This document shows, piece by piece, positions 45,930-55,900 of a stretch of 64,000 nt of DNA. A program made the translations under genes and the position numbers. The notes under the pieces were generated by a model. It was not told where the DNA came from. It did no database searches and worked only from the letters and a program-made list of their open reading frames with translations. The stretch's first letter is position 1, and each line of letters opens with the position of its first letter. Source of the stretch: Melieria omissa (lineage: Eukaryota; Arthropoda; Insecta; Diptera; Ulidiidae); assembly GCA_963971225.1 (NCBI GenBank), contig OZ020269.1, positions 41,437,264-41,501,263 on the forward strand, given 5' to 3'.

Positions 45930-46243
45930 ATAAATCTTTCAAGAAATCGTGTCCAAAAAGTCGAGCTCCACGGAAAACCAACGCAGTTTGGTGGACCCCA
46001 GAGCTAAGACAACTTAGGACAGATACTAGGCATCTCTTCAACAAGGCTAAACTTAGCCGAACTGAGGAAGACTGGGGAGCCTACAAGGCTAGCTTTAATA
46101 AGTTTAAGAAAACTACTAGGGCAGCCAAGTGGGACGATTGGAGAAATTACTGTGAATCCCTCGACAATGTTAACGAGGCCGCCAGACTCCGTAAAGTGCT
46201 CGCTGGGGTTTCACACTCCGCACCTTGGGGTCAAGGTTCCTAA
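45930..46243 (+). pseudogene. LINE endonuclease-RT linker fragment
   Basis: Frame with PRKTNAVWWTPELRQLRTDT, RHLFNKAKLSRTEEDWGAYK and WDDWRNYCESLDNVNEAARL, matching the conserved linker before reverse transcriptase in R1/LOA-type LINEs. The polymerase domain itself is absent: the sequence passes directly to a 3'-terminal stretch (FLTDLACAAKVEISNLL) and the tail. Confidence 0.7.
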
Positions 46244-46439
46244 CAGACCTGGCTTGCGCGGCGAAAGTCGAAATTTCGAATCTGCTCTCCTTCATTAAGA
46301 GGTCGAACTGGATTCCCCTTGATTGAGACTATTGGTCAGCTCCAGAACACAATAAGAAGGGATTCACAATGGGCCATTCTGGCCTCCGAGTGGAAGTGCG
46401 GTCCTGCCGCACACACCCTTCCCTACCTAACCTAACCTT

Positions 46440-47351
46440 GCACACCTACAGAGAAATACAAGAAAGTTTGTATCATTAAGGTTTGTTTGTGGCTTTCGAT
46501 ATTGCTGCATTTTTGCATTCTTCCGACGGTGCTTGTCATAAATATTTTGTGCTGCCAATAAGTTAAAGCTATGGTGCGTAAATATTTGTTTATTCGTTAT
46601 CATCCTGCTCGTTGCTCGGGGTAATTTAGAAATAGCTCAACTTGATAACAATGAAGTCTGATATTATATAAGTAAATATTCCTATATGTCAAAAAGCCCT
46701 TTTTCGAAACATCAGCTACGTTCACATATTGTTTGACTCTATGACTGAATCAATTTCCAGAGTTTTCTACCTATAAACTGTCTCTCATGTGCAGAATCAC
46801 AAATGGTTTTTTATTCAGTTCTTACGTAAAAGATAATATTTGGCATGAGAACACCTCTTTTTCTTACAAAGAACATTCATCGGATGCAATATGAGTGCGA
46901 ACATAACATGCGCAAAATTAAAACACTGAACACCGCAAAACGCAATCCGTTCGCAAAAAATTTCTGAAATAAACACAATTTTTATGTACTTGTGCAAACA
47001 AGAAAATTCTTCAAATAATCTACTAAAGCAAATATTAATCAAAAAGCATTTTGATACCTTAATTTTCTTGATTTAAATCTATTTTTGTGCTGGAATAATT
47101 TTGTGCTATAACAAAAAACTTATAAAATCAGATTCACCATGCAATTTTTCGGGCTTTAGGAAACAAAGTTGTATGTTCTATTGACTTATCGAGAACATAC
47201 GACAAAAGCTTCCTCAGTCAACGTTATCTGCGCAGTATCTTTCGTGGTGGGAAGCATGTTGCCTGCCCGGTCCTGACGTGACAGCGATTGATCTTGATGT
47301 GGCAGGTTGATATGAGTGCTGCCAATTCATTTCACAGAAGTTTCAAGACTA
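46440..47351. other. No gene recognised
   Basis: AT-rich spacer; no element ends or credible frame. Confidence 0.4.
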
Positions 47352-47359
47352 GTATAGAC

Positions 47360-47686
47360 CATGGCACAATAAACAAGGTAATAGCATCCCCGCAACACCA
47401 AAAACCACATGTATTTTGTTGGTAGGATCGTTTATCGCTACTGTCAAATTCAGCTGTCATTTTCTGACGAAAGAGGGAGAAACTGAAAACAGACAAAAGT
47501 GATTGTTGCCAGACGGTGCTGTATTTGAGTGAAAAAACGGGAAAAGTGCTCAGGTCAGTTGTTTTCAGTCAGGTATTTTCATTTCAACCGATGCGGCAAC
47601 ACCGCACCACTGCTGACACCGCCGATTTTGAGAGAAGCGATAAACGATCAGCCGGTGGCTTGCTACAACCTTGTAGTTGAACCATG
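47360..47686. mobile_element. P-superfamily MITE, second type (327 bp)
   Basis: Ends CATGGCACAATAAACAAGGT and, at the right, an imperfect complement ending AACCATG, flanked by an exact 8-bp duplication GTATAGAC at 47352-47359 and 47687-47694. The start and the 8-bp duplication fit the P superfamily, and AATAAACAAGGT is shared with the MITE at 26491. No coding sequence. Confidence 0.85.
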
Positions 47687-47694
47687 GTATAGAC

Positions 47695-48466
47695 TTTGGT
47701 TATTAGTGTGGGGCAGCACGAGTTGAGTTAGAAAAATGAAGTTTGAGGAAAGGTGGCAACACCGATGGGGAAAGGACGAGGAGTTGTACAAGAGAAATAA
47801 AAAGACGAACACGTTTCTGGATATTTGGTAACTTGGTCTGGATTATTTGGGGATTTAGGTTGAACGAGAATAGGATCTGGAGAGGTAAACAACGGTACAC
47901 GGTAGGCAAGAAGCATCGATAGCTAGCACAAAAATTTCGAGAAAAACTGCAGTATGGGTTGTATTTGTTGATGATTACACAACTTGACACGAAAAATGCT
48001 CATAAAAATAAAAGTATTTTTTAGACTAATTTTGGGCTGCTGAACACGAAACTGAAAATCAAAAAAATTTCTTAAGAAGCGTTTTCGAAAAATCTTCGAA
48101 AAACACGTTTTTCCCCTCTTATTTCAGTTATGAGCACATATCTCGTAAACCAACATCTGACTAACACTAATGAGATTTGGGGAAGTAAAAAAGTGAATTT
48201 GTTGACCATTTTTTTTTAAATTAGATGTTTTCGAATGGTGTTTACGTCGGCGGAGCGGGGGAAAGAAAACGCGGGTTATTTTCGGGTGTTGGGGTGTTTA
48301 TTCGTCTGATGTCGAATAACGAATGAGATACAAAGAATACATGAAACATTGAACGAGACAAACGGCCGAAGCCGGGGAGCAGAAAATAGGGGAAACATGA
48401 GTACAAAAGGAAAGGAAAGGAAGGGATTAGCGGTGGGAACGACAGATCATTAGAGACAGCACTCAT
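47695..48466. other. No gene recognised
   Basis: Unassigned; if the exon at 48467-48620 is real, the part next to it (48250-48466) would be its 3' untranslated region, but no clear AATAAA on the minus strand was confirmed. Confidence 0.3.
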
Positions 48467-48620
48467 TTAGCCATCGCGGCCGCCATTGCATATTGCAATC
48501 AATGGATGCCGCGGGCCAGACGGGCGAGGACTCCGTGGTGCAGCTTTTGCGGGTGTGCCATCCATCAATGCCTCGTCCTCGAGGGAGTGCTGCTGCAGCG
48601 GTTGGGGCGTAGTCACCGAT
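48467..48620 (-). CDS. Possible terminal exon of a host gene
   Basis: Read on the minus strand, 'catctatttgcag' is a good splice acceptor ending at 48621. After one leftover base there are 50 open codons with high GC at third positions, reading SVTTPQPLQQHSLEDEALMD then GTPAKAAPRSPRP and ending NGGRDG and TAA at 48467-48469. The Pro/Gln/Ala-rich composition and GC bias stand out from the flanks. I do not recognise the protein, and no donor-bearing exon upstream (49-52 kb) was found. It could also be a chance open frame in a GC island. Confidence 0.28.
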
Positions 48621-48629
48621 CTGCAAATA

Positions 48630-49680
48630 GATGAGATGTCAGAGGATTGAAATTAGAATGTGGACATCGTGTGCATGGGAAATAGTGGCTAAGCTGCAGG
48701 GTTTGCGTAAGCCGAGGGAATATGGGGAAAAATACATATAACAATTGGCCAAGTTGCCATTTGCTTTTTCGAAGTGAATGGGGATTTTCGGAGTATTTTT
48801 AGGTGTATATATTCCTGTTCGCAGGGCTCGAGAGAAGCAAGAGAACCGATCGAGAATGTTGGTTTGCTCTTCGAGAGGGTGGTGGCAGTCAACAGCTCTT
48901 TGATCCGGAATTGGAACTTTGTGAGCATGAGAATTACTGGAGCCGTTCCACCAGAGAGGGAGACCTTATAGATCTTGGAGTTTATACCCGATCAGTCCGA
49001 CGTCTGCTGGTTTTGCAGCTCTTGGAGCATGTCGCACTGGAGTGGCGACTGTCCTTTTTTCGGACCCGGGATTGAGTCGGTGCAATGAGGAATTGCGAGG
49101 GATTGCAATTTCCGTCAGTTGCTGTGAATGTGGGAGACCTCATTAGAGGCGAAAGCCATCCTGCGGGGCCGAACCGTTTGGCAACGAAGGGGGAAATTTG
49201 CCCGTTTGATAATGGGTTTGCAGGAGTGGTGGTTAGGGTGGGTCGATTCCGGACTTTTTTCGATTCGAGATTTCTAATAGTGCGGAAAAGTTGCCTTAGT
49301 ACTTCCTGATTCCAATGCAATTTTTTGTTTTGAGATCGGACTGCATCTTCAACCCCAACTCCGGCCTTGAAATTTCGGAAATTTGCCTAAAATCGTGAAA
49401 TTGCCTACCTAGCGCCTGAAATACGCCTCTCATGGCAAAATGTATGAAAGAAAAGTTGTTTGTCGCATCATTAGCTACCGAAATGGTATTATGATCATGG
49501 CCGTAGGACGAACCGTTCCCGAGACACGAGCGAAAAGGCGGCGCGCCGCAGCGCAAGGTGAAAATTGTTGCAGCTCTCAGCTAACCTGTGTTGGTTACCC
49601 AGAACCCACCACGTGGAGGTGGCTGCACTTCGGGTTCCTCCCAAGCCCAACCCAACCAACCAACCATATGTCAGGCTTGT
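48630..49680. other. Unassigned, moderately GC-rich
   Basis: Contains several short open frames on both strands but none with recognisable motifs. A plus-strand frame at 48803-49075 follows a possible acceptor (tattcctgttcgcag, 48813-48827), and nothing else supports it. If the minus-strand exon at 48467 is real, this would be intron. Confidence 0.3.
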
Positions 49681-49681
49681 T

Positions 49682-51935
49682 TTAGTCTGAATCTGTATCA
49701 AATTTATTGATAAAATCAGATTTTGTACTAAACTTTGGCAGTTGTTGCCTAGATTTCAGTGTAGAGCGTATAAAACGATCACGAGACTGGGGGCCAATAA
49801 CTTTAGAAGATGCTTCTGTCACCAGTTTGACGGTTCTCTCGACTGCCACGGTGTGAGAGGGGAATTCACTAAATTTCCATATCTCTGCAGTTTCTCCCGA
49901 CAACCCTTTTATGAGCTCTTCGTTAGAAACTGAACGAAGAACTGGTGGAACAGTCAAGGTAATAGTCTTCCAGTTAATCATATTGAAATAATTATTAGCT
50001 TTGAAATTCAGCTTTAGCACTTTATTACATCTAACCCATCCATTTACAGTGTCAGTCTCTGCTTCTCTGGCTGCCAGAAGACGGTCAAGGGCCAACTTTC
50101 TGACTTCTACCCGTTCGTCAGTCATCATACTAAGGAGAATGTTTTCTGGAAGAGCAAAGAAAGCATTCTGTTGAATGGATGAATCGACAACCTTGCGCAG
50201 TTTGGCAGGTAAGTATCTCGACCTTTGGATTGCAGCAAAGAGATGGCGCGAGCCATCTTTGATTGAACTGTGGAATCTTATTGAGAACCACAAAGGTGAG
50301 TAAACTGTAAGTATGTACTTGACCAAAATCTTTATTTCCTTTGTTGGTTTGTCTGTAGAAATGTATAATCTCAGAATTCTGTTTGCACAGTTGAGCCAGC
50401 GAGATTTGCACATGTTACCTGGATGCATCGACGCTAATTGTAAGTCTGAAGAGCATTGACCGGAAATAACAGCTTCTGATATTTTGAAGAGGTAAGCTTG
50501 GTCTGTGCTAAGTTGGATCGGATTAATAACCTCAGAAGGTAATTGGCATGATGGAAAACTTTCAAATTTGACGACAGGCAACTTCTCACAATCAGGGAGC
50601 AGTTTACCTATGTCGCCAGAGAATGTATTTGGACTCTTTGAGACACCATCTATGTGTTCGAAAAGAGCACGAAAGGGAAGTTCGTTGAAATGTAGAAGAC
50701 AAAGAACCCACTGTAATGGCCTACCTATTTTTTCTTCTAGTTTCCGAATGATTTCACCTTTCCAACCTGTGTTCGTGTTGGTGCCATCAGCACCGACAAC
50801 TTCTAGATGTTCCACATCTACTGAATTGTCTTGTAAATGTTGCCATATAGCTTGCATCTCATCCTCAGCTGACCCGGAAGGAGAGGTGACGTGGCCAAAG
50901 TAATGAGACCCAGGTTCCGCTACAAGAGAATATGTTCCTCTTTGACAGTGTCGCGGTAGTACTTTTCACCTTCGCGGACTTGTGTGAGAGTATTGTCTTT
51001 GCGGCCGTCAAAATACAGCCCATATACAGAGTCAATACTTTCGGTGTTTTGGAGCTTAATTCCAACACTTTTTTTTGCTCGACTAATCTTGCATTTGTCA
51101 GTGACAAAGCTAGCCTGATCCTCTGTTATCAAAGCTGCTTTTTTGGCATCCAGAAAGGCAGATGAAACCATCAAGGCCGCTGCTCTGTCACTTAATCCGA
51201 ATCTTTGGGCAGCTAAAGCAGTGTGTTCTAATAATAGTGTGTTTTGTTTGATTTTAGAGGATGGAAGAGAAAATTCAGCATCAGCATCGTTTTTGGAAGA
51301 ATGTATGTGCGACGCACCGACATTGTTGTCGTCTGTGTGAGTGTCTGGTTGATCTGAATGGTCACGTGTTGTAGCTGATACTTTTCTGGTAAGTGTTGAT
51401 GTTGAATGACGTTTTGAATGCTTTTCTTTACGTTCATTTCTCTTTGCAATCTTTTTTGTTTCAGGTAGATCAACACTTCCAATACGACCAATTCTTCTGG
51501 TTCTCTGGTCCAAGAGAAATGGTTGTTCAATGATAGGAACTTTCCTTTACTTTGGACAATAGCATGAAGAAAAAGAAATGCATTTACAAGCAGCGATGTC
51601 AAATAATTCTGCGGCAGAAGAGACAAAGTTGTCTCTTTTAGAGCGCAAACCTATTTGGTTCCTTAAAAACATTTGTTTAAGTGTCAGAAATTTCTTATGG
51701 TATGTGGTGAGCATTTGTAGAACTCTGGTGTGTGAGACTATCGGAATAGATGACTTTTTGAAAATATTTTCAACCATTTTTGCAACCTCTTTACTGAACC
51801 TCTTTCTGAAACCTCTTTACTCCTAGGTTCATAGTTGTCACCTCGGAGTCGCCCTATACGAAATCTTTCAAACTGATAATACAAAGGAACATCCTGGTAG
51901 CTGGGACTCAGTGAGATCGTACGGATATTTGCCAA
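49682..51935 (-). pseudogene. Arthropod repeat-type protein of unknown function, frameshifted
   Basis: Minus-strand pieces join into one protein of roughly 730 residues. The N-terminal piece (51738-51935) has YQFERFRIGRLRGDN. The next has VENIFKKSSIPIVSHTRV and FDIAACKCISFSSCYCP. The third (50920-51513) has LLDQRTRRIGRIGS before it and ends EEHILL. The last (391 codons, ending at 49682) has VEVVGADGTNTNT-like VVGADGTNTNTGWKGEIIR, LQWVLCLLHFNELPFRALFE, GNMCKSRWLNCANRILRLYI and AVERTVKLVTEAS. I remember near-identical patterns from large unnamed gene families in many arthropods and suspect a transposon origin, unproven. At least three frameshifts (near 51760, 51530, 50915) disable it. No introns are apparent. 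Confidence 0.65.
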
Positions 51936-52305
51936 ACACAGGTCATTTTTGTCTTAATTTAAATTTAGATACAGACATGTTGAGTGTTCACGTCGTTGCT
52001 TGCCGTCACCGCGCACCACCTACAATATAAAATAAATACAAATAAGCATGTTGTACATGCATGATAAGTCGTACATATCCCCTCCAATCCCGTATACTTA
52101 CCTTATTCCTATATACCTACCTTCTCCTTATATACTTACCATTTGTACGTTTCCGCTATCCTCTTTATATACTTACCCTATATACCCACCTATGTACTGA
52201 CCGACGGCATCCCTCGCTGTCCTAAACGGTGCTTGAGCGGCTGACGGCAAAATCACTTGTCATCAAAACTCCGACGAGGACACCACGCGACCCGCGATCT
52301 ACTTC
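51936..52305. other. Unassigned; possible LTR start
   Basis: A CT-rich tract with repeated 'tatacttacc' (52090-52180). A TG at about 51978 could begin an LTR of the BEL-type element whose gag is at 62593, but no partner LTR is in the window. Confidence 0.25.
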
Positions 52306-53133
52306 AACCGTAGCAACACCCTACAAACGCTTATCATCCGAACACCGGCGTGAAGACAGCACGATCAACGATCACCAACATTCAACACCACACAAATATA
52401 CAACACACAAATCTCGAACCAAGCACAGTGTACATCTATCACAACATTTACATAAACAATCAAAACCACTAAACATACATTGTACATACATTTACACTGA
52501 TCAACATTGTATTGAAACATAAAGTTCTTAAAATCACACTGTACATATACACACTTTAAAATCCACATTGAATTATAATAAAATTGTATAACGTTTTAAA
52601 CCAATTCATTGCGTATATTGTTCAGTTCAGCGATCGCCGACTCTTTCGTGATCCGAACATTGGTCCTTCGAGCCGTCAAAAAACGAATCAGTGTAGTACA
52701 AAAAACGCATAGAAGAAACAACCGTAGCAACACCCTACAAACGCTTATCATCCGAACACCGGCGTGAAGACAGCACGATCAACGATCACCAACATTCAAC
52801 ACCACACAAATATACAACACACAAATCTCGAACCAAGCACAGTGTACATCTATCACAACATTTACATAAACAATCAAAACCACTAAACATACATTGTACA
52901 TACATTTACACTGATCAACATTGTATTGAAACATAAAGTTCTTAAAATCACACTGTACATATACACACTTTAAAATCCACATTGAATTATAATAAAATTG
53001 TATAACGCTTTAAACCAATTCATTGCGTATATTGTTCAGTTCAGCGATCGCCGACTCTTTCGTGATCCGAACATTGGTCCTTCGAGCCGTCAAAAAACGA
53101 ATCAGTGTAGTACAAAAAACGCATAGAAGAAAC
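52306..53133. repeat. Tandem duplication, 2 x 414 bp
   Basis: 52306-52719 and 52720-53133 are almost identical (I noted one change, cgtttta against cgcttta). Each unit contains AATAAA and, near its end, cattggtccttcgagccg, which resembles the leader just after the 5' LTR in BEL-type elements as I remember it. The unit may thus span an LTR end and leader. Confidence 0.85.
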
Positions 53134-53160
53134 AAGAAAGGAAAAGTATGAGATAAAGTA

Positions 53161-53903
53161 TCAGGTGTACAGCTTTGCTCCCGCCGTTTTTTTCCAAAAT
53201 TAAAAGCTTTATTGCGAAAAAGTGCTTACAGATGTATTATTCAAAGTATTGTCCGTCGCTAGCGACAACTTTCTCCCATCTTTCCGGCAATTTTCGGATC
53301 CCGGCTCGAAAAAAGGAGTCCTCTTTTGACGCTATCCATGAAGCAATCCATTTTTCCAATTCTTCGAAGGATTGAAAATGTTGATCTGCCAGGCCGTGTG
53401 CCATCGAACGGAATAGGTGGAAGTCAGAAGGGGCGACATCTGGGGAATACGGCGGGTGGGGCAAGACTTCCCATTTCAGCGTTTCCAGGTACTTTTTGAC
53501 CACTTTTGCGACGTGAGGCCGAGCATTGTCGTGTTGGAGGATGACTTTGTCATGTCGCTCTTGATATTGTGGCCGCTGTTGAAACCACTCCCGACACGTT
53601 CTTTCACTCAGAGCAGCATCACCGTAAGTTTCTGAGAGCATTCGATGCGCTTCAGCTGCATTTTTTTTCGAATTGTAACAGAAAAGTAAAACTTCCCGCA
53701 AATGGCGAGAATTGGGCACATAAACGGACATTTTCGAGCGTGAATAATACGAAAACAAGAACAACTGTCACTGAAACGGCGATGACAATTCGTTAGGCAC
53801 TGTCCACACTCACTTTAAAGGCATTACCATCTATGTATTTCAACCAGCCTCAGCCGGTACAGCTACCTATCGGAAAACGGCGGAAGCAAAGTTGTACACC
53901 TGA
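53161..53903 (-). mobile_element. mariner element, 743 bp deletion derivative with intact ends
   Basis: Inverted ends TCAGGTGTACAGCTTTGCTC and an imperfect complement at 53884-53903, flanked by TA at 53159-53160 and 53904-53905. It carries a single open frame on the minus strand. The arms match over about 30 bp with two differences, so it could still be mobilised by a related enzyme. Confidence 0.92.
53237..53731 (-). CDS. mariner transposase, in-frame internal deletion
   Basis: From the ATG at 53731 (MSVYVPNSRHLREVLLFCYN) the protein has the first helix-turn-helix with KNAAEAHRMLSETYGD and ERTCREWFQQ. It then jumps straight to QERHDKVILQHDNARPHVA (second catalytic Asp), PPYSPDVAPSDFHLFRSM (third Asp), and the usual C terminus RKLPERWEKVVASDGQYFE. 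The length is 164 codons plus the stop, against about 345 in the family. The second DNA-binding motif and the first catalytic Asp (TGDE) are missing. The frame is unbroken, so the deletion is young or the frame is kept. It cannot cut DNA, but it might bind ends or dimerise; that is speculation. Confidence 0.85.
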   Translation of the reverse strand: MSVYVPNSRHLREVLLFCYNSKKNAAEAHRMLSETYGDAALSERTCREWFQQRPQYQERHDKVILQHDNARPHVAKVVKKYLETLKWEVLPHPPYSPDVAPSDFHLFRSMAHGLADQHFQSFEELEKWIASWIASKEDSFFRAGIRKLPERWEKVVASDGQYFE

Positions 53904-53905
53904 TA

Positions 53906-54297
53906 AAACAAACAAAAATATACACATACTTACCAAACCTAAAAACAAAGCAAAAAGTGAGTTAAAGTGACAAGCAAGACATCTGAAAAATATAAGAAAG
54001 AAGTTAAAAGAAAGCAAAAATAAAAGCAATAAACCAAAAACCAAAGAATAAGTGAAAAGAAAGCTGCGAATAAAAAACCAAAAGCTACTTACCAAAGTGT
54101 TACCAAGTGAAAGTACCTGAAAAATTAAAGTTTATACAAAGTCCAACAAAATCTTAAAAACCCAAAGAAATCCAAATACTACTTACCCAAAGTGCAACAA
54201 GAAGAAGAAATAAAAGTGAAAAGAAAAGTGAAGCCCTAACAACCTGTAAGGAAAACCAAAAGGGAAAAGAAGAAAAATCATTACAAGCCTGAAAAGA
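53906..54297. other. A-rich leader-like sequence
   Basis: Strongly A-rich on the plus strand with repeated 'aaagtgaaaag'-like words and no long frame. It may be 5' leader of the BEL-type element whose gag begins at 62593. Confidence 0.35.
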
Positions 54298-55454
54298 TAA
54301 CACAGAGCAACAAAATCGACATTATTTTTTTTTCTGAAATCAAACCATACTTTTCTAAAGGATTTTTGGACGCTGATCTCAACTGCGTACTTAGTTTTTT
54401 GATTGTTTGAGCGGTTTAGGAAATATTGATGGTTTTCCTCGGAGGGCGTTTTCCATGTTTTTTGACCATTATACGCATACAGCTCCTATAAACCTGAAGT
54501 CTAAAATGCAATTTTTTTAACATGGATTAACAATACTCTAACTATGTATTTCAAATTTAAAACATTAAAATCGGTTCAAATTTGCAAGAGTTATTCATTT
54601 GCAAAGTCAAATTTTCAGTTACTTTGCAAGATTGCGAATACACAAAAGAATTGTTCTTACAAAAAATATATATTGTCAGATAGTGAAAGAAGAATGTTGG
54701 GGCTTTCAATTAAAAAAGAAATTTTTGAAATACGATGTTTGTAATAGAGTATGTGTACAAATATGTAAGTTCTCCATTGATAAATTCAGCAACAAAAGCA
54801 AGGATTTACTTTTGAGCTATAATATCGGAGCACACTTTTAGGCAGCGGTATGAAAATGCTCACATTCATCAAATGCCCTTGATTCATAAAATTTTCAGCT
54901 TTGATTTTGATTTTTTTGCGCCCTAAAAATATGTCCCAATGAAATATGGAAAAACAGCAAGTAGTTTGCTAAGTGTGTGTGGTTGAAATTTTTACTTGTG
55001 TGATGCAACTCTTTTTAGAATAGCTCCTACAGTAATGAACCAATTCAAATTTTGTTAATGTCCTTGAAAAGACAAATATTGACGCTTGCGAAAATACTTT
55101 AGCTACTTTCGTCAATGACGCGAAAAGCATTAGGGATTTCAATACAAACACGAGTTCAGAAGATGAAGTCGCATTTACACTCTAATGAGCATAGGCCGAG
55201 AATGGCACATACAATAAATCAAATCTGTTCTATAAGTTTAAGTTACAACCTTACACTATACATTACACACTAACTCCTAGTTGAAAATTGCAACACCGAT
55301 TTTAAATGAATTTTTATGAAAAATTCGCGAAAATTGAACTTTGAAGGGCCATAGCTATGTTAACACTTGACCAATCGAAATCGACTTTGGTCAAAATTAT
55401 AGCTTGAGGATTCGTTATTGTGTCATAAAAAAATTATCGTGTTTTTCAACATAT

Positions 55455-55889
55455 TGTTACGAAAATTACTTCACAGGTTCGTTTGGATTGGTTTTGAAAA
55501 TAAAACAACTTCAGTTATCCAGCGCAACGTAGTCAAAACTAACAATCGCTTTATTTACAAATTTGCACTTGTTCTACTTTACACTACTACTATTGCATGT
55601 TTCCCCATTGCTTGCTCAACACAGACTCGACCCCTTGCGCTGCCACTGCTGCTTTTATACCACTTTTCTTATCGCGCCGAAGTTTCTTGCACTTCTAATT
55701 GGAAAGCGCTCGACCATTCTCGCACAGCCCATTTCTTCGAGAACCATCCTTGCCATATCGGACTATACCAAGCGAATTTATAACAGTTTTGCTGTACTTC
55801 ACAGTGCATGCCTAAAAGTATGCTTGGAAAACATTCGTGCGGAGAAAGGCATTCATGTACAGTGCGGCACAGAATCTCTCATCGTATCA
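55455..55889 (-). repeat. gypsy-type LTR, 3'-most on the minus strand
   Basis: 435 bp. On the minus strand a TATA-like sequence (gtataaaagc) lies at 55651-55660 and AATAAA at 55550-55555, in the expected order. Confidence 0.93.
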
Positions 55890-55900
55890 CTGCCCATCAC

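Larger units (their letters stand above)
43504..46438 (+). mobile_element. R1/LOA-like LINE, internally deleted
   Basis: GC-rich insertion in AT-rich DNA. In order it has a 5' region of about 700 bp, an ORF1 remnant with a DUF4780-like end, an endonuclease, a linker, and a short 3' end with 'ctacctaacctaacct'. Reverse transcriptase and most of RNase H are missing between about 46240 and 46250. The clade (R1/LOA type) is inferred from the endonuclease opening and the DUF4780-type ORF1. No flanking duplication was identified, so the ends are approximate. Confidence 0.75.

Noticed and set aside
46415..46438. Telomeric CCTAA repeats
   Set aside because: Only two or three units at the tail of a LINE; insect telomeres of this type would need long arrays, and flies lack them.
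48803..49075. A plus-strand exon with acceptor near 48827
   Set aside because: Open for 90 codons but with no known motif, no partner exon and overlapping frames on the other strand.
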